Under the pieces are notes generated by a model. That model ran no database searches and was not told the origin of the DNA. It saw nothing but the letters and a program-made list of their open reading frames with translations. 64,000 nucleotides of DNA from Ascidia mentula (lineage: Eukaryota > Chordata > Ascidiacea > Phlebobranchia > Ascidiidae): positions 9,672,001-9,736,000 of the forward strand of contig OX387203.1 in assembly GCA_947561715.1 (NCBI GenBank), written 5' to 3'. A program made the position numbers and the translations under genes. Positions 36,467-47,169 of the stretch are shown piece after piece; the stretch's first letter is position 1, and every line of letters begins with the position of its first letter.

Positions 36467-37069
36467 TGGATAAATGGAAATGCAGCCACCTTGACCGCGC
36501 GGTTCCAGTTCTTCGCTGTAATCCGTTAGTGCTGAGTAACTTGTTTACCAAATTGGGGTTGGCGACCCTGCTTGGGTTATATTTCTCATTTGCTTCAGAA
36601 ATAAAAACACTTAGCCAAGATTTTCTTAGCTTTGTATTTCCTTAAATATATGCTTCAAAAGAAAGAAAAAGTCCTTGACAGGACGTAAAGTTTGACATAC
36701 AACTACCTGGAAACTTGCGTATATCCACTTCGTAAGCTACTATGGCTTTGCAACGTAACCAAAGACAGATTAATTGTTGTGGCATCTTGTATGTCACGAT
36801 TTTAACTTCACTGCTTTGTGTGCTAAATCCTGTGTGATTTTTGGAAAGTTAACCTGGGTCATCGTCAAATGCCCAAACAAATATAAAAAAAAAATTGTCA
36901 CCAACTAATATCTGTAAGCATATGCGCATCGTTTAATAATTTTCTGTTGTGCCTAAACTGCGTTCTAGGTTTATTGTAGTAATATTTCATGCAATGACAT
37001 GATTGGTAGGATTGCCCCAATGCGCAGGTCCTAACTTGGCGATCTTAGCTATTGTATCACGATCTACAG

Positions 37070-37241
37070 GTTTACAGGCTTCGCAGCCCAGGCATTGCAG
37101 ACTACAGGGATAGCTCAGTTGGCCTGGCAAGCCCGGGGTCGTGAGTTCAAACCTTACCGGAAGCTTGACTTTACAGATCTCGCTACAAAAAGTGGCTGAT
37201 CCAGCTATTTTGCAATACCTGGCTGCGAAGCCTGTTAACCT
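37070..37241 (+). mobile_element. tRNA-derived SINE (copy 4) with inverted tail
   Basis: The best-preserved core: A box TAGCTCAGTTGG and B box GAGTTCAAACC, then GGCTGATCCAGC and the tail GGCTGCGAAGCCTGTTAACC. The tail also occurs inverted just upstream (37070-37100), so the element ends are palindromic. It probably formed by fold-back or by insertion of one copy beside another. Confidence 0.72.
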
Positions 37242-37749
37242 AATGAACCTAAGTTTATTGTATTTAGTTTTCGTTCCACACGTTTAACCGCGTGATAATA
37301 TAGCTTTCTAAACGACTGTTTAACTTTGACGTTTAAAACGTAGGCCAAAACAGAACAACAAATTTTAATTTGTCGCAGCATTGGTTAAACAAACGATTTA
37401 AACCATCTAGGGCTCACAATGAAAATCCACTTTGAATAATAAACGTTAAGCGAATGCAAACCTGCTTTGAAAGTTAGCATTACTGTTGCTCATATCTTTG
37501 ACTTACCATAATGTTTTCGAACACTATTTGATCTGGCTAAGTACGTGGTCTATTGATCGGTGAGTCTGAATATTGCCAAAGAAACTTACACGAGAACAAA
37601 TCACACAATCAAGCAAAGTTAAAATGGAGACTTGAACGTGACGCGCACGAGACCATAAAGTGACTATTTAATCATTTTTGGTCACGTACATAAATTTTCA
37701 GGAAATTAAACTTCAAGCTTTGTGCATGATTTCCATAGGTTATATTCTA

Positions 37750-38685
37750 TGATGTCTTCAACAACATTCATTTCACTGGTTGAGAAAACAAAAATTAAAA
37801 AATACGCCTGTTGGTCCATTCAGGCCACAAACATTCTTAGGACTTTGTAATTTGTTGCATCTGTATTATACAACAACCGATTTTGTGTAGGCGCTAAACC
37901 TACTTCCACGTTACCAAAAATACGAAATATGGAGCAAATAATATGGATTATGTGAGCTGCAGACAGATGGCCACTGTATCGACCTATTAGGTCCCATCAT
38001 TACCAATATTTTGCCCGGAGTGGACAAAACGACAATCTTTCTATAAATACTAATTGCGCGATAAACAAATAATTGTTTGTCTGCGTCTCCCTAAGTCGTA
38101 ATCTGTGAATACAATATGCGTGGCGTTAGCAATCATAACTGCCTAGACTAAAATCCACAAAAAGTACCCTGTCCAGGTAACAATTGTCTTATAAAGCAAG
38201 TAAACATTCATGATTCCTCTGCTGCTCTTGTTTATGCAACGATCTACCAGGCTCAATTATAAAGTACATCCTGTGTCCCATGTGAATGGTTAAATGCTAG
38301 TTCAAGTGACAGCGTAATTTTGTTTTCTCTTTTCCTGACTGTCTGCGTTGCAGTTGGTCATTCTAGTCTGACTACTATCGTGTGACAAGTGCACGGTGTG
38401 CCTCGGTCCACCGTAAGGACCGGTGTAGGGCATTCTATTCTATACTCTATAGGTTGCCACGCAAACTACTTATGTGATAAAGATTGAAGTTAACATTGCC
38501 TGTCTTGTGTCTTACTATTGGCAATTGTTAGGAATAAAATTGTATATACAAATTGGAAGATTGATTAGTTCGAAACCAGAAGAATAGAGATTGTCAAATT
38601 CTAGCCACAAGGCTCTTGTACTCAATTGTGGTGTTGTTTGTTTTATTGTAATAAAAAATCTACTATGATCGCAACGGTATGAACG
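37750..38685. other. Extra sequence in the right arm of the inverted repeat
   Basis: Absent from the left arm. 37930-38000 resembles, inverted, part of the last intron of G/H (near 54000-54080), so it contains family intron debris. No exon is recognised. Confidence 0.4.
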
Positions 38686-38988
38686 TAACTTTGATCAGCT
38701 GTATCTTAGAAACAAGTGGCCGTATCAAGCTATTATTTTTCGGTAAAAGTCATGATCATTTAAAAGTTTATTTATTTTTTGTTCAAAATTCCCATACCAC
38801 ATGCACTTCAAACTTACAGTAATATTTTACCATGTTATATGTTTCAGTCAATGTCGATAAGGAACGGGTTGATATAAAAACAAAAAAGGTAAAGGAGTGA
38901 GGCAATAGGCGAAAAAAATCCAAAGGTTCATTTACAAACAAACACATGTAAAGCAATATTTCAATGTCAGAAGTATCACAATCAGACG

Positions 38989-41900
38989 TTAAAGATCTTT
39001 GTCAATAATTTCGTCAGCAACGAAACCGGAGTTATCGAATTCCAGGTTTATCGCGTCGTCTTCATCGTGAGATGGATTTATCAACAATGTGGTCTTTGAA
39101 TTTGCCCATCTTTTGTGCACCTTATACAATATATTGGTTAAAAGCACTACATGACCCTGGCCTACAAAATTACAAGCTGTTAAAGTCGGCAAAAATGGTA
39201 CTGGAATATATAGTAACATAATAGAGGGCTTTATTAGCCTATATGTATCTAAGATTTGTATAGAATTTATGATTAGGGTAAAATATAAATGTTTGAAACT
39301 ATAACCATAATAACTACGTAATTCAGGTCCTTGTAATCTTTGTAATTTAAGTATTTAAATCAATTGACTCTTAAACAAATCCGTACAATCATTCAAGTAC
39401 TATTTATGCCCTTAAAATACCCCATTTACCTTCACTGCAACAAATACGAGCAATAGGACAACCACGCTTCCTGAAAGCACGTAAAGCGCCAACATTTTGA
39501 TTCTGGTTCTGCCAGGCGCTGACGGTTCTTTTTTTTCCTCTTTTGTTCTCGACGCAAAGTTTGGCGGAAATTCTAAAACGAAAGTTTGTCACATGCCAGT
39601 TGGGAGTGAATCCAATACGAATGTTTTGTTCCAACAGCAACACACGATCCACATCAGTTCGGAACAACTCGGGTGTAGGCTAGTATTTAATTAAATCTAA
39701 TAATTTTGAAGAAGGTTGGAATAGGTTTAGGTTGCAAAATTGAACATTTGTAAAGCATACCAACCAATGGTAAATATATGCGTGTGACACAATTGAATTA
39801 ATCATCAATGCTGTTTGATTTATACTTGTAATATCTCTAAAAAAATAAATCTATTTGCATTAGTTTAAGTTAGCTTTGCTTCCTAAATTTTAACGTTAAT
39901 GCCAAATTATTCACATATTTAAATGAAAATTTGCAAAGTAATTCTTACCAACGCAGTTTCCATCTTGGAGGCCCATATAGGAAGGACAAGTACAATGAAA
40001 ACTTCCCACTGTGTTTTGACATTCCATGTAATCACCGGTGCAAGGTTTCTTCTGTGGGTCGCTACATTCGTCAATGTCTTAAAGGCAAAAGTGGTTGATT
40101 AAATTATAACTTAAGTCAAAGAGAAAAACCTTAATAAACCATTTTAAAAAAGACTGGTGCCATAGGTGTGACATACCAGATTCTATTTGCATACAGTGAT
40201 AACAACGTAAAAGAACAAACGCAAACTAAACTCGAGGGTAATATGTGTTGTTAAGTACACGTTTACAATGTCAGTCACCGAACAAGCAAACACGTTTGAA
40301 TGAAGCAAAAATCTCCCACTGACGAATTTGATCGAATCGTACACAAACAGTATTACAAAGCAATTAAAAATTATTTTATGGATGTCATAATGTTCTATCA
40401 GTTGTGATATACCTGAGCAGACTGTTCCATTTCCTGAAAATCCATGCTCGCACATGCAAAGGAAGCTCCCCTCAGTGTCAACGCATCGACCGTTTTGATG
40501 GCAATTGGAAATCTGCTCTGTGCATTGATCGATGTCTAAAACAAATTTGTCATTAATTATTATTAACTTGACATAACATTAAACATAGAAAATGTTGTTT
40601 TATTTGTCGCACGTAGCACAAACAACACATTAAATTCCTAAGACACCAAGTCACAAACTGTAAAAATAAAATCTACTGTGATCAGTTCCAAAAGGTTCTG
40701 ACCCTTCCTTTCAAGTATTGGAACACAAGCCATAATCCTACTTTCACATTCCAAGTCGTTGTTATTCCTATAGCCAGACTGGCAATCGCAGCGATAACTT
40801 CCCTATTGTGCTGACGCAGTTCGACGTCTCCTGGCATGAAGTACTTCCTGGCTGGCTGCATTCGTCAACGTCTGCCAAAGCACGCCTGTCAAGTTTTCTC
40901 AGCATTGCATTGATACACTTGTTTTTATTTAGATATTTGCATTTCCTCTTCATTGTAATGAACGAACATGTTTATTTGCTCGATGAACCACGTAATATTC
41001 TACATAACTGGTGGCTATTAGTTACAAATCATTGCATAAATGTATTTTCAGAAATATTTTAGCTTTTAGTAATATTTGGCTCAATGTAATTTACCTAAGT
41101 CACAGCTAACACCGTTGATTTTAAACTTACCTTGATCACAACATAGACCGCCCCACCCTGGTTGGCATAAACAACCTGTAGTAGTCGCAGTGGCTCCATT
41201 GTAACAAACAACTTCACAACCCTGGAGTTCCTGTAGGTTTGGACACTCCTTCCCACCACACGTGTTATTAGTGATCACTGATATGTTCCTGACCATATTG
41301 TTCGTCACACCACATGTTTGTAGACAAGAGCTCCAGTTGCCCCATTTCGAAACAATGCAGTCCACTTAAAAATAAAATTTATCCTTCAAGTTACGGATCT
41401 GATTAGTCAATAACGGTTTCTAACAGCAACTTTTAGACACAGTCAAATGTAATACGACATAACAATAAAGAGTTCGTATTGTGTTGTTGGCCAAATCTTT
41501 CAAACAAGAGTTTGGCCGCTAAACATTTAACACGAGATTCTGAGGTGCTATTTAAATATTCCGTGACAGCTTACCTGGGCAACACTGAGAGTTGCATTCT
41601 TGTTCATTCCTGTTATCACCAGTGCAATCCGCTCCGTTGCAGGTCTTGTTCAAGTGAATATCTCTTACCCGTACCTTGGAGCCCGTGCCGCAAGTTTGGC
41701 TGCATCTGGGCAAATTATCAACCAGTTTTTAGCATAATTACTGTTAATTTATACATCGCCTCGGACGGAAAAAGAATCACTTTGATATCATTTAGATAGA
41801 TACAACATCCAAAATCAATACTTACTCTCCCCAAGCTGACCACTGGCCCCACACACAATCTACAGGACAGCAAACATCATTGCACGTTCTCTCTTCCGTG

Positions 41901-42877
41901 AAGCTGCTAAAGCAAGGGGAACCACCGCAAATTTGCCTCACGCTGACACTTCTAATTCTTGACTGCGTTCCTTTAAAAAAATATTTTGTTTATTTTTAGT
42001 CGATACTAGGAATCATACATATCACTACAAACCGTTTTCACACTTTTTGGAGCAGATTGTCCAAACACTCCAATTATTCCAGACACAGTCGACTGGGCAA
42101 CAATTTTGATTGCAGATTCTGCAAAAAAAAATTTTTATTGTTACAGAAAGAAGCAATGAGCGATGAACTTTACTAGATTTACCGAACGTGGAACGGAAAA
42201 TTTAACGACTGAGAAAAAAACATGTTTAGTGGTATCTGTTGTCAACACAAAAATAAGCGAAATTATATTATGTTGTTGGCAAATCACCACCTTCCCACTT
42301 AAATATGACAAGAACCAAACACCATAAACCTATTCAATAAATAAACACTTACTCTGACTCATATGATTGACCTTCACATTCGAATCCCCCATATTGAGCT
42401 TCCACGTCAACCTTTCTTGATCTGAACCTGGATCCACCACCGCAGGTAACATTGCAGTTGCTCCACACACCCCAGTTACCCCAAACACAATCCACAGGAC
42501 ATGGGTGTGTGTTACACGGTGTTGAATCAACACCTAAACCATTGCAGGATCGTCCGCCACACGCTAGCTCCACAGAAACTTGGCGTTGGCGGTGTTTTTG
42601 GCCTCCACCGCATGGGACTGAACACTCGCCGAAGTAGCTCCACTCTCCCCATGTGCAGTCGACGGGACAGCAGTGAGTGTTACAGAATTGTGACGAGGTA
42701 TCTTCGCCCATACATGCTTGACCACCACAATTAGCTGCAAACAGAATACGTCGATTGCGAAACTGTGTACCGTTACCACATTCAACAGGACAGTCGTTAA
42801 ATTTGCTCCACTGTCCCCACTGACAGTTAACCGGGCAACATTGGGTGTTGCATCTTTGCGACTGCTCGGTTGGTCCT
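38989..42877 (-). pseudogene. F: 5'-truncated TSP1/EGF/transmembrane gene
   Basis: Exons (minus, 5' to 3'): 42353 to about 42877 (TSP1 modules), 42033-42118, 41826-41970, 41575-41705, 41131-41364, 40742-40871, 40413-40535, 39949-40077, transmembrane 39430-39572, tail 38989-39120. The tail is complete and ends GFVADEIIDKDL. The 5' end stops abruptly near 42877 within a TSP1 module, where sequence like the 3' flank of another copy begins, so signal peptide and most TSP1 modules are gone. EGF exon 40742-40871 is 130 nt instead of 129; an inserted G shifts the frame and brings a TAG. EGF 40413 has Gln for Glu in the calcium site (DIDQC). Two EGF exons found in G/H are absent. Most other exons are open, so this copy is not old. 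Confidence 0.75.
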
Positions 42878-43470
42878 GCGTAAAATTCTTTGTTATAGTG
42901 TATATTAAACTTGATGCGAAATATGATAATATTCCCTGATTTGAATGAGGACGATTCATGATTTGTAATGAAAGCAATACCACACTGTAGCTTTCAGTAA
43001 ATGTCGAACGAACCGGTTGGTTTGAAAGAATAGTGTAAAAAAATGACGAAATGGGCGAAAAATATACCAAAGATTTATTTGCAAACAACACATGTTGGTT
43101 CATATTTCAATTGAATTTCAATTCAATTCAGTTTATTTTCGTCGTTATCCGAAAACAATAAAAACTCGGCACAGTTAAACACGATAAATGGAACAGAAGG
43201 ACCTTGGGCCGCTAAACTGACCCTTGATAGTTTTACAGTGTGTACAAAAGAAAATCAACAATCACTATGCAATTAACGAAACAAATCAAACAAAAATAAT
43301 AGCAAGAATTTGTTCGTTTGTTTTATGCAGCGAACGATTGTATTTTGGTAAATCGTTGTGAATTTAAGTTTGGCGAGTGCACGCACACACGAGGAGAGCA
43401 ATTAGGTAGCAGGTCGAATTTAAGTGTTGTTGTGATGTTGTGCAAAATTTCAATGTCAAAAGTTTCACTG
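42878..43470. other. 3' flank of L fused to the truncated 5' end of F
   Basis: The block at about 42980-43110 matches the sequence after the stop of other copies (38840-38960 and 35500-35640). It marks a breakpoint that joined two family copies in the same orientation. No gene is seen. Confidence 0.55.
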
Positions 43471-44347
43471 TCAGACTTTTAAGATCTTTGTCATTAATTT
43501 CGTCCGGTTTTTCCCGTTGTCTGTACCGTGAGACGGATTTGTCAATTTTTCCGTCTTTGAATTTGCCAATCTTTTGTATACCTTATACAATATATTGGTT
43601 AAAAGCACTACATATCATGGCTTACAAAATTACAAGCTGTTACAGTTGGCATAAAAGGTAGTGGAATACACAATAACATAACAGAGGGCTGCATGAACCT
43701 ATATAACTTATATATGAAAGATTTCATATCATAGAAATCGTAATTTATGATAATATAAAATGTGTAAATATGAAATTAAGTCGTTTAATTCTTGTGATTT
43801 AACCACTATTTAATTTGAGCAAATCAATTGACCATTAAACAAATCCGAACAATCATTATCCATACAAATTCTAGTACCTGCACGGCAGCAAATAAAGCAG
43901 TAGGGCCATCCACGCTTCCTGAAAGCACGTAAAGCGCCAAAATTTCAATTCTGGTTCCTCCAGGCGCTAACGGTTCTTTCTTTTTCTCCTTCATCCTCGA
44001 CGCAAAGTTTGGCGGAAGTTCTGAACCGAAAGTTTGTCACATGCCAGTTGGGAGTGAATCCAATACGAATGTTGCTACAACAACATATGATTCACGTCAG
44101 TTTGGAAGCAACATACGTATAGGCTAATATTTAACTAAGTTTGATCATTTTAAACAAGGTAGGTTGTTTTTAAGTTGCTATTCAAATACCTAAATAAAAT
44201 TTGCAAAGTAATTCTTACCAACGCAGTTTCCATCCTGGTGGCCCATGTAGGAAGGACAAGTACATTGAAAACTACCGACTGTGTTTTGACATTCCATGTA
44301 ATCACCGGTGCAAGGTTTCTTCTGCGGGTCGCTACATTCGTCAATGT
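43471..44347 (-). pseudogene. L: relic EGF, transmembrane and tail exons
   Basis: An intact EGF exon (44219-44347, [13 protein letters not shown]), a transmembrane exon (43878-44020) and a tail exon (43471-43581). In the transmembrane exon an inserted and a deleted base compensate, replacing the helix core by SGSVDGPTALFAAV. The tail is frameshifted after NPSHGTDNG and its original stop is mutated. No upstream exons: family similarity ends near 44520. Confidence 0.82.
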
Positions 44348-45342
44348 CTTGAAGCTAAAAGCGGTTGAATAAATCTTAACAGAACATAGCCAGCAAAACC
44401 TTAATATACTTTTTTGAAAATGAATGGTGGTATGTTTACATAACGGATAGTACTTGCTTACAGTGATAACGTAATATATTTTTCTTGATGAAAGAACAAA
44501 CGCAAACTAAACTTAACGCAGGAGGAACAGCAAAATTATATTCGCTTATCAGACACAAAATTAACCCATCAAAATATCTAAATGTCGTGAATAACGATTT
44601 CAATCTTTCGAGTACCGACGACGCACTCAACCAAATTTTGTGACGATGCGCCGAAAGTTGGTCGGATTGCTTCATCTTGAGAGCCGGAGTGTTACAGAGA
44701 ATATTGGTAAACTAACTTGAACAGCATGACGAGGGTCGCACGTTCCTGAAAAATAATTGGTGCAGTTATTCCTATACAGCTCTCAAGGACATGGTGGCAT
44801 TTGGTTTCCACTGTATACACAGAAATATCGGCTCTTCTGCGTACCAAAAATGTCATTCACACTCATCAGTACCATGTTTGCCGTCGGCACTACATATTTT
44901 CATATTCGCTCTAGTGCGGATGGTTCCACAGTTTAAGCAGCAGTGGCCCAGCGTGTTTACAGGGCGATCGCTTCGTTAATGCTTGCCTTTGCATCATGTG
45001 ACGACAAACGGTAATTGTAGCAAGTTTTGCAACGTGAAATTTGCGCAGTACTTTATCTTAATCTAGTTGATAAACAACGGTATATTGCTTATAATTTTGG
45101 TTGTTTTTTGCTGCTAAAATTATTCAAGTGCAAAAACAATAAGTAGTATATAGGTGACCACTAGGAGGCGATAGTGGTACAAAGAGGTTTGTCTGTTCTT
45201 GGTCATTTTGTTGCTAAACTACGATAAACACATTTCCCAAACTTTTCGTGCATCCGTGTTATTTAGAACTTCTGTACTGTTGACATTTTATCAGGAATCA
45301 CAATCTTTTATTGTTCTTTTTGTAAAAAATCTGTAAAAAAAG

Positions 45343-45672
45343 TCCTCCGTTAAATTCTTCGACAAATCCTTTCCTCCATAAGCACCTGCACTTTGTTTGT
45401 TGCATGTACTTTGTAGTTTATTCGGTCATAATGGTCAACAAATGCTTCCATCCACCAAATTGGATGTCAAATCTTTCCTTCCGTTGAATTCTGCGACAAA
45501 TTCTTCCCTTCATAAGAACCTGTGCATTGTTTGCTGCATGTACTTTGTAGTATATTCGGTCATAATAGTCACCAAATTCTTCCCTCCGTCGAATTGTGCG
45601 ACAAACCTTTCCCTCCATAAACGCCAGTACATTGTTTGTTGCATGTATTTTGTAATATATTCGGTCATAATG
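45343..45672. repeat. Three-copy tandem repeat of about 105-135 bp
   Basis: Three successive copies of a block with CCTCCGTTGAATTCTGCGAC, then TTGTTTGTTGCATGTACTTT and TATATTCGGTCATAATGGTC. The last motif recurs at about 45420, 45555 and 45660. Copies differ by substitutions and small indels. No coding role is apparent. Confidence 0.8.
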
Positions 45673-45949
45673 GTTTTTAGTTTCAGTGTTTGCTTAGATT
45701 GCTTACAGCACTTGACTGTGTTAAAAATTTACAAACGAAAATAACAAAAACGTTTTTTGCCGAAATGTTATTCTGTAAAATCTGGTTGTCGACACATTTC
45801 AAACCTTTGTTAAACATAGTAGACGTAGTTTTAACATTGTTGGTCAAATTTGTGTCGTAGAACATAAGAATAACGGAACATATACATTCAAAAATTAGAG
45901 TACAGGCATTCAACATACTATTGTAGAGGCGTATTCGAATGAAACAACG

Positions 45950-45996
45950 ATGCGATTCCATGCCTTGTAAATGGACCTGGGAGAGCTGCTTCATTG
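45950..45996 (+). pseudogene. Relic of the atypical TSP1 exon
   Basis: Reads CDSMPCKWTWESC, matching [13 protein letters not shown] of H exon 2, then diverges. It is a fragment of another lost family copy, on the same strand as H and 1.2 kb upstream. Confidence 0.65.
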
Positions 45997-47066
45997 CACC
46001 CGGAAAATGTAAAAACAATTGACTACTTAACGGCTGTTTTCAATCACCAAACGTGTTCGCTTAGGGTTTTCATCATATTAGTTGTGCTGTATTTGTTAGC
46101 ATAAACATTTTCTCTGTTCGCTTGTGTTTGGTGTTTTTTAATTTAATTATTAACCTGCTGACAGCAGGTCTGTCTATTTTTTGTCTGTTGCGGGGCTTAA
46201 AGGGATTGCTGGGCTTAAAGGGTTAAGCAGTCTGAACAAATAACAGGCAATGTCGAAAAGATATGATATTCGCACATTTTTGATGACATCAGTCGTGTTA
46301 CTTTTGGGCTTAACCCATCTAGGAAAATATTGTTTGTCCAAACGATAGTAATTACGCCGAGCCGGGCTATTGTGCCAATATAACGAGCATTGGGTTGTAA
46401 ACCTGAAGAAATATTTCATTTGAGGTTGTGTAAACGTTAAGCGCTGTCCTTTTGCCGTTTTGCAACGGTTAAGTTCCTATAATCTGTTTAAATCACTATG
46501 CATGGGGTGCCAACAATCCTGCAATAAATATAAGCTCATGATTTCTGATGGTTTGTGGAAGGACCTTAGAAATTTGTAAATCCGCAAAACTTTTAAAGTT
46601 TACAAGATATTGTGTATACGTTTTAAGCACACACTCTTGTCGACAAATTTGGCTTCGAAGTAACGTTCAGCGATAAATGACCTTGAAGAACGAGTAGGGG
46701 TTATCTGAGAGCGAAGTTTGTGCCTTTTTGAAACAAAATCACATACTTGCGGTTTCGCTGCCGCAAAACTAGGTGAAACTGAAAATTTCGAATCTCCAAA
46801 CGTAGGCAAAATTTCTCAAACGTCGAAACTTCCTTCACGGTGAATGTGGAAACTCCAAGATTGAATCAATCTGTGCGTTCTGTGGTACAGTGACGTAATA
46901 CAGTCTCTGGGAAAGTTTTTGTCCACGCACTAGCAAATATATTAAGGCAGAAGTGAGAAAAAAGCTCCATTTCCTTAATCGACTCCAATGTTTTCGATTG
47001 GCACGAGATTGCAAAAAAACTTATAGCAATCCATCACGCGCATGGCATGACTCATTGGCCAAAGGG

Positions 47067-47077
47067 TATTTAAAATA
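47067..47077 (+). promoter_or_regulatory. Possible TATA-like box of H
   Basis: TATTTAAAATA lies about 100 bp before the start codon at 47170. The matching site before G is GTACTTAAAATAAAC. It is kept in both arms, but it could be incidental in AT-rich DNA. Confidence 0.3.
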
Positions 47078-47169
47078 AACCTTCGTAACGTGATGAGTTT
47101 ACAATTGGGTAAGAGTGCAGCAAAGAACCAACTTTACAAAGCCTCTACTGTAGTTTCTGGAAGGTCGTT

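Larger units (their letters stand above)
34750..39720. repeat. Inverted repeat containing relic E and the F 3' end
   Basis: 34750-35710 pairs with 38690-39720, and 35830-36466 pairs with 37101-37740, in opposite orientation around a centre near 36.8 kb. The right arm has about 930 extra bases (37750-38680). The arms are clearly diverged, so this duplication is older than A/B. Each arm carries one transmembrane exon, one tail exon and one SINE. Confidence 0.8.
44348..46982. other. Long spacer upstream of H
   Basis: About 2.6 kb. 44348-44520 is family intron sequence. Contents recognised beyond that are a minisatellite (45343-45672) and a relic TSP1 exon (45950-45996). The short open frames do not resemble known proteins. 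Confidence 0.5.

Noticed and set aside
45343..45672. CRISPR-like array
   Set aside because: The units are long, diverged and tandem without unique spacers, and the genome is eukaryotic.
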